Notes: a model not told the origin generated them from the sequence alone. DNA of 64,000 nucleotides from Paguma larvata (GCA_030068075.1 CM057841.1:34141030-34205029); one strand, 5' to 3'. Numbered from the stretch's first letter, positions 44,110 through 56,592 are shown. Translations and numbers: made by a program.

Positions 44110-45280
44110 ATTCACTGTGTTACTGGACACGCGAACAAGAGATCTATTAAGATATCTATTAAGAAATGCGGTTTTCCTGGTTTTCAGTTAGAGTAGGGTA
44201 AAGAAACGTTATGGTGCCGTTAAGCAGACAAGAATAATTTGCAATTTGCATAATGTTTTTCTCTAGGCTAATAGGTGCTGTTTAAGTTGATGTAACTTTT
44301 CTCCTCTCCATTGCCTTTGAACCTGACGAGGTCAAAACTCATGAATCCCAACTAAATTGGTATCAGGCGAGCAAGACGAATCTCAGCCTTAAAAAGAGAA
44401 GTTTGCTAGTTTCACGCCCTAGGAGACTGCAGTCGTCAGTCTCCTTGCCTCTTTCTGACTTGCTACCCGCTGGGGCATGTGGGAGGGCTGTTCTTTCTGC
44501 CCCCTTGGGGTTCCCTGGGGGGCCAAGTGAGCAGTGCGGGCCAGTGAACTAGGGAGTGGAAGTAATGTGTATCACGAGATTCGCATACTGAATTTCTGAT
44601 GAGAGACCCTTCAGAACCCTCCGTCCTTCTGGCCTGGCACCTGGCGGCATTCCAGAAAACGATCGCTTCGTTACCTTGGGTTGCAGAGTGACGACGGCTC
44701 CAGAGCCTCCAGCCGCAGAAGAAGCTCCCTCCGATCTCTGCAGAAGAAACAAACCTTTGGGATTTTAAGCCAGGGAAAGCTATTGCAACATATCCTAGCT
44801 CGTCCGGATGGATACAGCGATCGAGAGAAAGACATCTGTGGTTACAGGGATGACTCGTCAATGATCTCGTGACCGTGCGAAAGGCTCGGAATCATTCCGC
44901 TAAGGGGGATAAGGAGGCTTTCTGCTCCCCACCTTTCCACTCTTCATTTGCTTTCTTTGCAGACGGGGTGGTCGACGGTAGCCTGCCAGCTGTCTGGATT
45001 GATCTGGAATTCTCACTAGGTGGAGCTGGGAAGAAGGGTTTCGAAGTTTCTCTGAGATACGCCGACGCTTGGGAGCTCTAATGGCTCAGCCGAGCTGGCG
45101 ATCACGTGGGCAGACAAGGAAGAAGGCGGAGACGGTATGAACGTTTCCGAGCACCAGCTGTTCGCCAGGTGGTCTGGACCAACCAGTCTTTCACGGACCT
45201 CCTGAGGCCGAAAGCCCCACCGGGGTCACCTGGGCCTGTTGGCATAGGACTCGGGGCCAAGGGCACGATCTCTGTCTTCG
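44110..45280. other. Intergenic stretch, no gene seen
   Basis: Mixed AT- and GC-rich unique-looking sequence; no repeat family or exon recognised. Confidence 0.35.
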
Positions 45281-45289
45281 TCTTCCTAG

Positions 45290-45750
45290 AGGACTTCAGT
45301 CGGCACCCTGGCTCCAGCCTCATCTCTTGCTTCTCTTCCCTCGGTCTTGCTCACTCCCCCACCGCCACCTCCTTTGGCCACGAGTTGTTTTTCATATCCT
45401 CAAGTCACGCTTCTCTGCTGCACCTCTGAGCCATCGCACTGGCTACTCCCCCTGCTTGGAAGAGCCCCTTCACTGTTCCTCCGGTGACTCTTAATCATCC
45501 TTTGGTCTTACCCTAGATGGCGCTTCCTCCAGGAGGCCTTCTCTGACTTCTTCGTTTCACAAAGCTTCCCTGATATGGGTCCTCACTGTACCTGCACCCA
45601 CGGTAACCCTCCCACGACCCGGATGTGCCTTCTTGTTTCACTGAGCTTCTGTAAGATCCGTGAGGGCGCGCATCTGTGCGTCTTGTTCCTTCTTGCGCTC
45701 CAGTGACTAACCACGGGTCTTGGAAGAAGTGAAAGAGGGGAAGGGCCAGT
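45290..45750 (+). mobile_element. L2 3' end
   Basis: 'tactccccctgcttggaagagcccc', 'cttcctccaggaggccttctctgac' and 'tctgtaagatccgtgagggcgcgcatctgtgcgtcttgttcc' follow the L2 ORF2 end and 3' UTR. Confidence 0.7.
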
Positions 45751-46439
45751 ACCCACTACCATCTGTGTTCCGTTGGCACTTTCTGACCCGGTGCTGGTAC
45801 CACTTGCCTTTCCGATTTATAGAAAGCCACCCATCCATGTGGGGAGCTGCATTTTGAGGCACTTCCTGGCAAAAATAAATAAACAAATAAAATTTTTAAT
45901 TGCCTCAGAGAGATATTGGAGACTGAAAGGCGCTGTCTGTGAAGGTGTGTCCAAGTCACTCTTGAACCCCTGTGGCCATCCACCATCACATCTTGGTCAA
46001 GAAATTGCTCCCCAGGCTCAGGCCAGGACAACCAGGAAGCCTGGACTGGGTCAAGGCCCTCACCGCTCCCCAAATTCTCCAGGGGAGTGAGCAGGCAGAG
46101 GCGGAGTCTAGTACCCTTGGGATCTCCGGAGTCTCGGAGAGTGTCTGCCTACTTAGGGTCTCCCCTCCTCCTCCCCACCCCCCACTTCCCATCTGTACCT
46201 GTGCAGCCTGCTTCCCGGTTTTTATATATTGTCGTGACCAGCATCGGATTGATGGAATCAGAGCCCCGTGCATGTGGGCACTGAGATGCCAGGGAAATAG
46301 CCCAGGGTCCCCTTCCCAAGGTGCCAGGGGCAGAAGCAGTGGGTCCCTGCAGGGAAGCAAGGGCAGAGGGAGGAGTCATTCAATTATTTCCTGAGATGAA
46401 TAAGACACTAGCCTTCCCTCGTGTGGTTCACCGGCCCAA

Positions 46440-46620
46440 ACACACACAGCCGTGAGCCTTTGGAGGAATTTTCTCGTGTAGTCCCTGCCCTAGCTCTAAG
46501 ATGGGTCCTAGTAATATGAGCCCCATTTTCTAGATGGAAGTGCCAAGGCACGGAGAGATTGACGGATTTACCCAAAAATCACATAGCTAGTTAGTGACTA
46601 GGCCAGCAGGTGGTCCCACT
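46440..46620 (-). mobile_element. MIR
   Basis: 'aagatgggtcctagtaatatgagccccattttctagatggaagtgccaaggcacggagag' is a diverged antisense MIR. Confidence 0.6.
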
Positions 46621-48490
46621 CTAGAGACTCCCCCCCTTTCTTTTTTAAAGCAAATTGTAGTACACAGTCATTGTAAGGAATTGCATAACCGGTGAAAAAG
46701 AAAGAAATACACTGGCTCCTGTCAACACACGTGATTCTCAAGTTCAATACTGCAAGATATGAAAGTACAGATACTATATAGTAATATTAACATAAAGCTG
46801 AAAAACCTGTATAAACAATGCTATACGTTGTTTAAGGACACACGCACATGCGTTAGGAAAATGGAGAAAGGCTTGGGACTAATGGATGCCCAACTCGGTT
46901 TCTGTTAGTCTGTAGAGGGATAGAGCAGGATGGTAATATTGACTCTGAACCCAGGGGTGGACACCTGTGTGTGTCCCAGCCGGAGCCCATCCGCTGGGCC
47001 GCTTTTGTTTCTAACTGACACTCTAGAACCCCTGTGGGGGCAGGAGGGAGCTGCCCCCGGGACTGGCCTGAGGTCAACGCCTTTCCTGGGCTTCAGTCTC
47101 TTCCCTGCCTTCATTCCTCCTGCTCTTCCCCACCCTCCCCCACCCCCCCGCCCAGCACGACCTTAAGGAACCCAACCTCAGACAATGGACAGAGCCAATC
47201 ACCATGCTCCCCAGCCTGCAGCCCAGGGGGAGTGGGGTCTGGAACGAGGAGCCGCTGCCTGGGAGAGGGGACTTCAGGGAGTACATGGGAAACGAATGGG
47301 AAAGACAGCTCCCTAAGAAGGTGTATAGATTGAACGCGATACCAATAAAAACGCCCAATTATTTTTGGAGCTAGTTTAGACAGTTTAGTTTCATTGAGTT
47401 AAAAAAAGCAGTGCATCCAGAGAGCTGTAGGAAGCCCGGGTGAAGCAGGAAGAGGAGAGGACCTTAGATGTCAAGCCAGTGGGATTGAGGAGAAAGCACC
47501 TGTTTGTGGGGGGACAAGTCTCAGCCTGTCCTGGCCCAGCCCAGAGGCTGCCGAGGTGCCTGCTTCTCTCTAGAAAGAGACAGGACCTCATTCTCTTGTA
47601 GAGGCACAAGTCTCCCAGGTCCGGACTTTGCTCAGAAGTGGCTGCACCCTCCATACCCTCAGCTCCCCCTGGGTGAGCTGGGACCCAGGTCGAACGGTGC
47701 CATGTGTCAAAAGGCCAAATACTGCCGGCTTGTTTGCAGTGGCTGAGATTGGACAGGAAGGCAGGGAGCTCCTTCGCCTTTCAGAGGGGCCAGATCCACC
47801 AAGATCCAGGGAGAAGGTGCCTTCCGGAACGTGTGTTTTTCCCCGGACGCTGGGCTCTTGGCGCTGACTCTGGTGCTGAACAAACCTACCTTGAGAGCAG
47901 AGGCGGTCCCGTTTGGTGGGAAAGATTCCTCCCCCGCTCCCCAGGCAGCCGCCAGGTGCAGAGCAGACCACAGCAGGCAGGCCTCTGACTTCTAAAGGGA
48001 GGGTCCATCATTGCACGCTGGGGGGTGCGCCTTGAATTGGTCCCTTGGCTGCACAGCCCTGGATTGTCCCAGTGCTGTCTGGAGACCAAAGCTCTGCCTG
48101 TGAGATAACTTGGAACCAGGGACAAAGTTTCCCTGGAAGGAGAGAGCTGGACTCGAGCAGTGAATGAAAGTAATTGATTTAAAGGCTGAGGGAGGAGCCC
48201 AGAAGGAGAGCTGAAGCCCAGACACGAGAGAGATCGAGACAAGTCCACAGGAAGAGCGAGACTCCACTGAGAAGTGTTTATGTACTTGGCCTTGTGAATA
48301 ACACCAGCCATTTTTCCATTCATTCGCTGAATTCAATGAGTATGTATTGAGGGCCATGGGACATACTTCATCGCATAAAAGAGACAGGACTTCTGTCCTA
48401 TGGAACTTACGTTCCAGTGGGGCTGTCAGGGGGAGACAGGCAACAAACGGCAGGTGTAACGAGTGAGTCGATGGTGTAGTGATTGGGGTG
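46621..48490. other. Intergenic stretch, no gene seen
   Basis: Some old L1-like A-rich fragments (46640-46860; 47320-47365 'attgaacgcgataccaataaaaacgcccaattat') lie within otherwise unique-looking sequence. No exon supported. Confidence 0.4.
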
Positions 48491-48499
48491 GTAAGTACT

Positions 48500-48760
48500 G
48501 CAGTGACAGAAAGAGAGAAAGAAAGAAGGAAAGAAAGAAAAGAAAAGAAAGAAAAGAAAAAAGAGGAAAGGAAAAGAAAGGAAAGGAAGGAAGAATGGAA
48601 TAAAGAAAGAGAGAAAGAGAGAAAATGAAAGGAAAGGAAAGAAAAAAGGAAAGGAAAAGAAAGGAAAGGAAGGAAGAATGGAAGAATGAAAGAGAAAGAA
48701 AGAAAGAAAGAAAGAAAAAGAAAGAAAGAAAAAAGAAAGGAAGGAAGAAAGAGAGACAGC
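48500..48760. repeat. (GAAA)n / (GGAAA)n purine tract
   Basis: About 260 bp of almost pure A/G on the + strand. Capable of triplex formation; gives spurious Phe/Leu/Ser minus-strand frames of up to 289 codons. Confidence 0.95.
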
Positions 48761-48789
48761 AGAGAAGGAGGTGGGGTGGGTGCAATTTT

Positions 48790-49460
48790 AAATAGGACAG
48801 ACCTCACTGAAAGGTGACATTTAAACAAAGATTGAAGGGGGTGAAGGAATGCGTCATGCATGCATGTGGAGAAAGAATATTCCAGGCTGAAAGAACCGTC
48901 AGGGGAAGCATCCTAAGGAGGGAGTGTGTTGGGCACGTTTGGAACATGAAGGCCGCGAGTGAGGCCAGAGCACGGGAAGCAAGGTGGGGCTCGCGGCTGC
49001 CTAGGCTCTTTCCTCTTTCGAGTGTCAGGAGAGCCAGGGGACCGTCTGAGCAGCGGAGATTCACATTCCTGCGGCCACCGTGCTGAGAAGGGAGCCCAGC
49101 AGGCGAGGGTGGAGGCGGGGCCGCCGCCGGGAGCCAGGGGAGGGATGGTGGGCTCCGGATGAATTCTGAAGGCAGAGCCAGGAGATGGGCTGACAGATGG
49201 GAAGGAGGGAGCGAGAGGAAGAGGCGTCAGGACGGGGCCCAGGTTTCTGGTCCAAGTAACGGGAAGGAAGGAGCCGGTGAAGAACAGGGGGGTGCCTGTG
49301 TGGGGGTGGATGGGAATTGGGAATTCGGCTTTGGACTTGAAGGGTCTGAGATGCCTGTTCGGCATGTTCAGTGGGCAGCCGACATACCAGCCCGGAGTCT
49401 GCGGGAGAAATTTGGGAGTCTCTGGCATATAGATGATATTTAAAGTCAGGAACACGTACT
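48790..49460. mobile_element. Ancient repeat (L2-like at its start), unassigned
   Basis: 'ggacagacctcactgaaaggtgacatttaaacaaagattgaagggggtgaaggaatg' is antisense to a common L2-type segment. The following 'ttggacttgaagggtctgagatgcctgttcggcatgttcagtgggcag' recurs in this class of repeat. Confidence 0.5.
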
Positions 49461-49479
49461 ATTTACCAGATTCATGCAT

Positions 49480-49650
49480 TAAGGCAGTCGATAGAACCAA
49501 AGCCTTCCAAAGTCCTTAAGATTATTCTTTTCATTTTGCAGATGCAGAAACTGAGGCTTGGAGGGAAACGACTTGCTCCAAGTCTCACAACTCATTGATG
49601 GCAGAGGCGATTCAAAGCCAGGGGTACCTGACCGAGGGTCTTTTCTCCTA
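49480..49650 (-). mobile_element. MIR
   Basis: 'ttaagattattcttttcattttgcagatgcagaaactgaggcttggag' is an antisense MIR core. Confidence 0.75.
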
Positions 49651-49799
49651 GCCCCTCGCTTCCCCAGGGATGCCCTTGTTTAATGCTTTACGGCATGTCG
49701 TACATGAAAAGTGGATACAATTTGGTTCAGGGAGGCGGGCAATCCAGAAAAGAGGAGGACATAGCAAACCAAGTCACCTAGTGAGGGCACACACCAGAT

Positions 49800-50450
49800 C
49801 TCGCGGGAATCCTCGAGGTGAGACTGATGGGGAAGGATGGTGGGGCTTAAAGACTGACCTGAAGACTTTGGAGTGGCAGGAACAGGGAGCCGTTGATGGT
49901 TCTTGAGGGCTATATGCTATGTGTAGTCAGAGCAGCCCTTGAGAAAGACCCTTCGGACGTGGGCATGCAGGAGGACCAGAGAGGAGGACATCGGTCTGGA
50001 AGTTGTTGACACTGGCCCGGCGTGAAGGACTCAGCTTGAGCCAGGGGGAACGAGGAGGGAGCGAGGAAGCCGGGCACCAGCAGACCCGGCTGGCAGAGTC
50101 CGCTCTTGATGCAACATAGGGGCTGGAGGTGAGAAATGAGTCAGTGGCAAATTTCAGACCAGTGGGGCAGATGGGAGGTGGGGAATGACGCCAGCCTGAC
50201 CCACCAAAAAAAAAGGGAAGTTGGTCAAGAGGAACTTGGTCCCGCCTTTCTTGTTCTTGGGCTGAGCTAACCACAGAGGGACAGATTTTTTTTTTTTTCC
50301 AGGACCCACAGCGTAGAGGGGCCAGGCTACAAGGTAGAGGGAGCTAAGGTATCTGACAGCAGGCAAGAGGAGACCAGAGGATGGGGTGGGGTTCGGGTGG
50401 GTGTCTTTGACCAGAACCGGTTGGAGCTGGGAGATTCAGGACACATCCAT
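49800..50450. mobile_element. Diverged copy of the ancient repeat
   Basis: 'ctgacctgaagactttggagtggcaggaacagg', 'ggacatcggtctggaagttgttgac' and the purine-rich frame resemble 48790-49460 and 51950-52700. Assignment uncertain. Confidence 0.35.
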
Positions 50451-50519
50451 CTCAAGGTCAAAGGCTTGAGTGAATGGCATCAAGGAGGGAGAGAGGGTTG
50501 CTTGGGACAAAAACAAAGC

Positions 50520-50720
50520 CTAAGGATGGAGCCCCAGGCTTCATGCTTCTAGCCCCGTGTGCCCTTGGACCAGTTTCTTAACCACTGTGGTTGGTCCCCA
50601 ATTTCCTCATCTGTGAAATGTACATAATATAGTTCTTACCTCCTAGGCTTGTTGTGGGACCAAGGTAAACTAATAGATGTGATTCCTGAAAACCCTGCCC
50701 GGCCTGGGGTGGAAGCTCGG
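50520..50720 (+). mobile_element. MIR
   Basis: 'cttctagccccgtgtgcccttggaccagtttcttaaccactgtgg' then 'tttcctcatctgtgaaatgtacataatatagttcttacctcctaggcttgttgtg' is a well-preserved sense MIR. Confidence 0.85.
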
Positions 50721-50849
50721 AGATGTTATTAAGACGAGGAGCCCATAGAACGCTCAGGGAAGAACCGTAGCCCGAATCCCGATGGAGAGGACGGTCACAA
50801 AGGGAAGTGGCTCCCAGCGATGACGGGGAGATCCACCAAACGCGCCGGA

Positions 50850-51010
50850 GACCAGGAAGATTACATAAACCGTCTCAGTTAATTTTCCCAGCAATATCAG
50901 GAGGGAGCGTCTATCCACACGCCCACTTTTCTGATGAAGACAGCGAGGCTCAAAGACTCGTTCTTGGTCACACAATCAGAAACAGGTGCAAGAGGGACCG
51001 GGACGCAGAG
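50850..51010 (-). mobile_element. MIR
   Basis: 'cagttaattttcccagcaatatcagg..ttttctgatgaagacagcgaggctcaaagac' is antisense MIR text. Confidence 0.65.
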
Positions 51011-51679
51011 CTTTACAGAATGCTTCCAGAGCGTCTGTGGGTAACCACTGCCCCACATTGCGGCGGTTACCCCTCCCCTTTATGAGGGGATGGGAAGTTC
51101 AAAGAGTGGCCATGGGTGGTGGAGAGGCCCGGAGAAAGTGGCTTCCCCAGAGCGTGAGGGCCTTAGTGCTAAGAATTAAATCACACACGAGCAGAGAGGA
51201 AATGGCAGTGGGGGGTGCAGACCACACACGGGAGAAGTTTGGTCATGAAGAGAAGAAGAAAGAGGAGGACAGCGTGTTGGGGCTCAAGGAGAGGTTTTGT
51301 AGAAGCAGAGATCTTAGATCATGTCATCAGCAGTGGGGGAGGGGGCCGTGGAAAGGGAGAACACAAAGAGCCAGGGGAGTGTAACCGAGGGGAGGGGGCC
51401 CTCCTGGGATGGAGAAGAGATGAGAGCAAAGCCCCAGTTGAAGACATTTAGGTTCGACAGAAGGCAGGAAACGGCTACAGCCCACAAGGAGGCTGTAAAC
51501 TAGGGAGGAGTCAACGAGTGCCTTGGGTGGATTCTTCTGCCTCACTCGTGGCAGGAGAATTCAGGTGTGTCTCATGAACTGATGTGACACACTAGACCAA
51601 AAATAATTCATTCTGGAGCCAAGGTGCCCCTGAGTTAGAATGTAAGCAGTGCCCAAGCTGTAGTTCAGAAATTTCTAAG

Positions 51680-51835
51680 TGTCCATCCATCTAGCCATGC
51701 ATCCATCAACCTATTCATCTATCCATCCATCCATCTATCTATCCGTCCTTCATCTATCAACCATCATCCATCCATTCATTCACCCATCCATCCATCCATC
51801 CAACCTCTTATCCATTCAATTAACATATTTTATTG
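51680..51835. repeat. (ATCC)n tetranucleotide repeat
   Basis: About 130 bp of CATC/ATCC units with variants; then AT-rich to about 51835. Confidence 0.92.
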
Positions 51836-51949
51836 AGTATCTACTGGGTCCTAAGTCGGAGCTACAAGTTGGAACACAGAAGAGATCCTATTTTCAAGGA
51901 GTTCACAATCTTCCATGTAAGACCCGGGAAATAAACCAGTAATCACAGT

Positions 51950-52700
51950 GCAATAGGATGAAAACACGACAGGGAAGCCAGTGACCTGTGAGGAAGTGGG
52001 GGCTGAAGGAAGGAAGTGGGGGTTTAAGCTGTGATCTAAGAAGGGTAGCAGTGGAAGGAAGTAGGGTGTGGGGGAGCAGGAGAGAGTGTTCCAGACGGGG
52101 GGAAGAGCCCATACAAGGCTTGGGTGTCAGTGAGAGCCCGGCATTTTCAAGGAACCGAAAGAAGGTCCGTGTGGCTAGGATAAAGTAACAGGGTGGGCAG
52201 TGGGGCTGGGGGCAAAAGTTGAGTCTGGAAAAGTCAGTGAGAAACTGGACTTCATCCTGAGGGCAATGGGGAACTATGGAAGGATTTTGAGAGGGGAGAG
52301 CCTTGCTCAGATTTGTGTTCTCGAAAGATGTCTGGGCTTTAGAGAGGAGGGTGGACTGGAGGGTAAGTGTGGAAGCTGGGAGATGAGTGTGGGGACTTAG
52401 GTCCAACAGAGAGACAGAGGGGGTGGCCAGGAGGATGGGGAGAAGGGGACTGATCCTTCTCCCCATCCTCATGGGTGAGGAGGTCTTGCCCATTGACCGT
52501 GAGAGGGGAGGGAAAGCCCAGGGTAGGGATGACCCCTGTGTTTCTGACCCAAGGATTCAAGCAGAACGGCAGCCCGTCAGGAAAGGCTGACGCATCAGTG
52601 AGCACATTAGTTCCTTTGGACAGGAGGGTGGGACACATTTTGGAACTGGGGGACAAGGATAACATTTGGGACCTTAACATCTCAGCCCCTACGGGCAGGA
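51950..52700. mobile_element. Diverged copy of the ancient repeat
   Basis: 'ctgtgaggaagtgggggctgaagg', 'gagagtgttccagacggggggaagagccc', 'gtccgtgtggctaggataaag' and 'cttcatcctgagggcaatggggaactatggaaggattttgag' reproduce the repeat's order best in this copy. Confidence 0.55.
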
Positions 52701-53819
52701 CGAGACAATATGGCTTCAGCTGTCAGAGGATGGGGGCGCTGAATGGATGACGTGCTAGATCCCTACTGGGGCGCTCCAGGCCAGACACTGCATCTCCTGG
52801 AGCCTCAGCTGCCACGGGCTGCCACCCCAGGGACAACTGTCCTGTGCAATTTGAAGACAATAAAGAGCTTCCATCTCAGAAGTCTGACCCCTGCTCAATG
52901 GCTTGCGGCAAGGTTCTTGGGGCTGTGACGGCATCCCAGCCCACAGCAGAGCCAGAGGTCGGGGGGAGCCCTTCCTCCCTCCCTTTCAGGGTGAGGGACC
53001 CGGAATCTGGCCGGTGCAGCCCCTTCGAGCTAAAGTGGGGAACTGTTGGTCCCCTCCACTCCCCAAGGGACTCCCCGTGGCAGGGTTTCAGGGCTGGGGC
53101 AGGAAGGGTGGCAGGTGTACAGGCGGCGTGTCTAGCCAGCTTGAGTCAGAGGTGTTGAGACAGGCAGTCATTCTGGCTGCTTCCTCCCACTCAGGTCCAA
53201 TTCCCCTTTAACTCTGTGGTCCTCCTAGGCCTGCGTCTGGTCGGCTTTCCCTGCCTGTGCCCTTGCCCTTCCTCCAGCGCCCTCGCCACCGCCTCTTCCG
53301 AGGAGCGTTCCTGATGGCCCCGACTGACTTCCAAGCCCTCGAGTCTGCACAGCACCATGAAGGTCTCTCGAGGCCCTTAGCATGGTCACAGATTCTAGGA
53401 CATTCCATCTGGAAGGTCCCTTGGAATCCATTTCATAGCTGGGAGAACTGAGGAGGAATAAGCCACTTAATCTCTTGCCAGGAAACCACCTCCCAAATGC
53501 CCCTGGTCCGTGCCGCCTCCGCGGTGAGGTGGAGAGGTTGCTCTGTGCCCCGCGGTTTCTGCCCGGACTCCGGCTCCGGCTCACCTCCTTGTCCTCATCT
53601 TCTGTCCCCTCTTCCCCAGTCCAGCCTCACTGGAAGCCTCCTGTGTGCAGGCGCCGGGGATGCACGCGGCAGTGGACGTGTCTCATGGTTTACCGCCTCC
53701 AGGTCACAGCGGGCCCGTTTCCCCCAACAGAGGTCTGTGTCATTTCTCTCATTTATCTCTGCACCCGTGCAAAGTGCTTCCCTCGTGTGAAATGCCCACT
53801 CCTCCTTCTCTCTCTCTCT

Positions 53820-53998
53820 TTTTAAAATTGTTTAATGTTTATTTATTTTTGAGGGTGGGGGGAAGACACAGAATCCGAAGCAGGCTCCAGGCTCTGAGCT
53901 GTCGGCACAGAGCCCGATGCAGGGCTCGAACTCACAGACTGTGGGATCATGACCTGAGCCCAAGTGGGACCGCAACTGACTGAGCCACCCAGGTGCCC
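53820..53998 (-). mobile_element. Felid SINE, shortened
   Basis: Antisense copy lacking most of the pyrimidine tract. Flanked by CTCCTCCTTCTCT on both sides (about 53799 and 54004). Confidence 0.88.
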
Positions 53999-53999
53999 T

Positions 54000-56340
54000 C
54001 CCCCTCCTCCTTCTCTTGGTGTGAATCCTCCCAGCCACAAGGCCCAGCTCGCTGACCGCCGCCTCCAAGAAGCCCTCCAAGGTTTCTCAACCAGAAGCAA
54101 CCTCTCCCTGCTCTGGGCCCTTTACCTCACCCGCACATTCCTGTGTTGGGGCCAGGCCCCGCCCCCCTCACCCAGCTGCTGCGCACCCTCGCACAGCCCC
54201 TGGCACAGCACATGACGCAGCAGATGCCCGCTGGCATGTCTGCTGTTCCAATCCCTCCCTTGCCCGGCATGCTGCACCAGCCCGGGGCTAGTCCAGAACC
54301 TTCTGCTCCCACAGTCACCACCAATTCCCTAGAAGGGACAGGGGAATTTGGGTCCTTCTGGAGAAAAATTCTGAGTCTGTGGCCGAACAAGGGGGACTCA
54401 AACCCCGCTCGGGGGGTTTCCCCGGCGGTGGGGGCTGGGGTGGCCTCGCTGGTAATAACGCTGCTAATTATCATCATAACAGTCCCCTGCTGTCCAGCCC
54501 AGAAGGGCACTCCGTGGCCTCTGTGGTGGGTGGAGAAGCCACCAGGCAGAGGACACGGAGAACAGAGAGGGTCAGGGGACACTCCGCCCTTGAGGGGCAG
54601 CATCGGCAGAGACGCCCTCTGCTCCACCCCCTCCGCCCCCCCCTCCGCCAGGCCCCAGGCCCTCCCCAGCACCTCTGGCTGTGGGCTTTTCCGCCTGCGC
54701 CCAAGGCTCCGTCTCCAGGCCAGAGCTGCTCTTTCCCGGGCACGGTCGCCGAGGGCAACGGCAGGCACCCCTTCTCCAGCCCAGGCTGGCTTCCTCCAGC
54801 TCCGTGGGACAGGCCTGCCGGGTGCCTCTCTGTTTGGGGCGGGGGTTCCCCCCCGCTTTCTGCAGGAAGCTGGCCCCGAAGATGAGCCCGGGGCGGGAAG
54901 ACCTGCTCCCTTCGCCCCTCTGCCGCGCATGCAAATGGCAGTCTGTCCCGGAGACAGGAAGAAGGGCCCAGCCAGACAGGCTGGGGACAAGAACCCTTCC
55001 AGCGTGGCTTGAGGCGTGGGCGATGTGATCCTACGGGAAGCAGAGAAGGACTGAGAGGACCCCATCTTTCTCAGACCTGCCATTCTGTCAGGGCCCCCGG
55101 GACGGTCCAGACATCCCGCCACGGTTGGTGAAAGGAGGACCAGAGAGGGTCTATGGGCTGCCCAAAGTCACACAGCAAGGCGGTCACAGGATCCTGCCCG
55201 AGGGACGTTCTGCCATGGACGGGGCACTCCCCCCCACCAGGAAGCAAGGCAGCCCCAGCCTGCCCAGGTGGCCTCGGGGGACAAGGAAGAGCGCTGGCCG
55301 CACCCTCCCACGACCTTGACCATGGCTTCCTTCCACAGGTGCCCTGTGAGGACCGGCAGGCAGGGTTACAGTCCGAGCACCTCCCTTGGTGGCGTTGGGT
55401 TTCAACAAACAGCGCCTGCTGTTGTTGCCTCACCGCCGATGAAAGTTTAAGAGTGGTCCAGGGCGGCCCGGAGCCCGCTGTGCCGAGAGGGCCCCGGGAG
55501 AGTGCCCGATGCCGCATTGCAGGGGCCTCCTCTCAGCTGCTCCCGGCCACTCGGGGACCAAGTGGAGCCAGGCCCGGATCCCACGTGTCAGAACTGAGGT
55601 CCGGGGGCACCCCGCTGAGATGCTGCCCACCTGGAAGCGGGCGCGGGACTCTCCTCCTGGTTAAGGGACTCCCACTGTCTGGCCCAGGGGAGACCTCGGC
55701 AGACAGTTGGCCACTTTCTCTGGTGGCGGGGGGAGGGGCCCGATGCAGGGACGCTGGCCCATGGGGTGGATGGAAAGTCCAGCTCAGGGCCTGGCTCGTG
55801 CTGGCCCCTGACCACGTGCCCACTGCAGACCGGGTCCTCACAGAACCCAGGGTGGGGTGCCCCATGTGGGGGAACTGGGCTTCCCATCTGCAGAGGGGCC
55901 CGTTTGGATTAAATGGTGATTAAAACCTGTCGGGCTCTGGTCTCGTGTGGTTCAGGGCCCTGCTTGGGGAAGCCCCCACGACCGAAGTCATGTGGGCCCC
56001 AGGTCTTTCTCAGAATGAGATGAAGTTGGGGCACTCCCTGTGAAGACGCCCCTGTGCCCATGCAGCCTGTGGACCCCCCTCCCCCCAGGAGGCCTTCCTG
56101 GAGGGGGAGGCGAAAGCTCCTCAGGACCGGATCTCAGGTGCCTAAGCAGCCGCTCTTGGCTTCTGCCTGGCTGTCCCCACCCCACACACAGGGCAGGGCG
56201 CTCGAAGGAGGCTCGCCAGCCTCAGGACAGAGGCCAACCCAGTTTAGGAGAGAGGCTTCTCAGTCCCGCTAATAGAGGAACCAAGAAAGGTCCCCTGTGA
56301 AAAGAGAAGTATGTCGCTGCCGTAGCCCCCGGACCCGGCG
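54000..56340. other. Intergenic GC-rich stretch before CCL17
   Basis: Long frames exist on both strands (up to 331 codons at 54127-55122 minus), but they mirror one another in stop-poor GC-rich DNA and lack domains. A MIR tail is at about 55130-55190. ATTAAA occurs at 55917-55922 and 55926-55931 without a supported gene. Confidence 0.4.
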
Positions 56341-56368
56341 CCCCACCTCTGTCCTCGTTGAGAGCCCA

Positions 56369-56592
56369 TTCTCTGGAAAGCCGCAAACATTCCAAGACCT
56401 CATTTGTGCTGAATCATCTCAAATTCTTCAAACTCCACTGCTGTAGGGAGGAATGTGTGGGGGAGGTGACAGGAGGTGGGGCAAGGTCCCCGAAGAGGTT
56501 AAATAGGTCACCTCCCCACTTGGCTGTCATCCTCACCTCCCCTGGAGCAGAGGGACACACGCGCACAGATCCTCTCCTGGGCTCCTGGCACC
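56369..56592 (+). promoter_or_regulatory. CCL17 proximal promoter with STAT6-type site and TATA-like box
   Basis: TTCTCTGGAA at 56369-56378 fits the STAT6 consensus TTC-N4-GAA. TTAAATA at 56499-56505 is about 88 bp before the ATG and implies a start near 56530. IL-4/IL-13 induction of CCL17 through STAT6 is established for human and mouse; use of this site in this species is inference. Human CCL17 also has an upstream noncoding exon, which I could not identify here. Confidence 0.6.

Noticed and set aside
47992..48861. 289-codon minus-strand frame with long Phe/Ser/Leu runs
   Set aside because: Translation of the (GAAA)n purine tract.
52740..52880. Possible 3' end of an unknown transcript (AATAAA at about 52856)
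   Set aside because: A single hexamer in sequence with no supported exon or splice sites; too common by chance.
54127..55122. 331-codon minus-strand frame overlapping a 289-codon plus-strand frame
   Set aside because: Both arise from the same stop-poor GC-rich DNA and mirror each other; no domain, splice framing, start context or family resemblance.
55917..55931. Two ATTAAA hexamers as a gene end before CCL17
   Set aside because: No upstream coding or spliced structure recognised.
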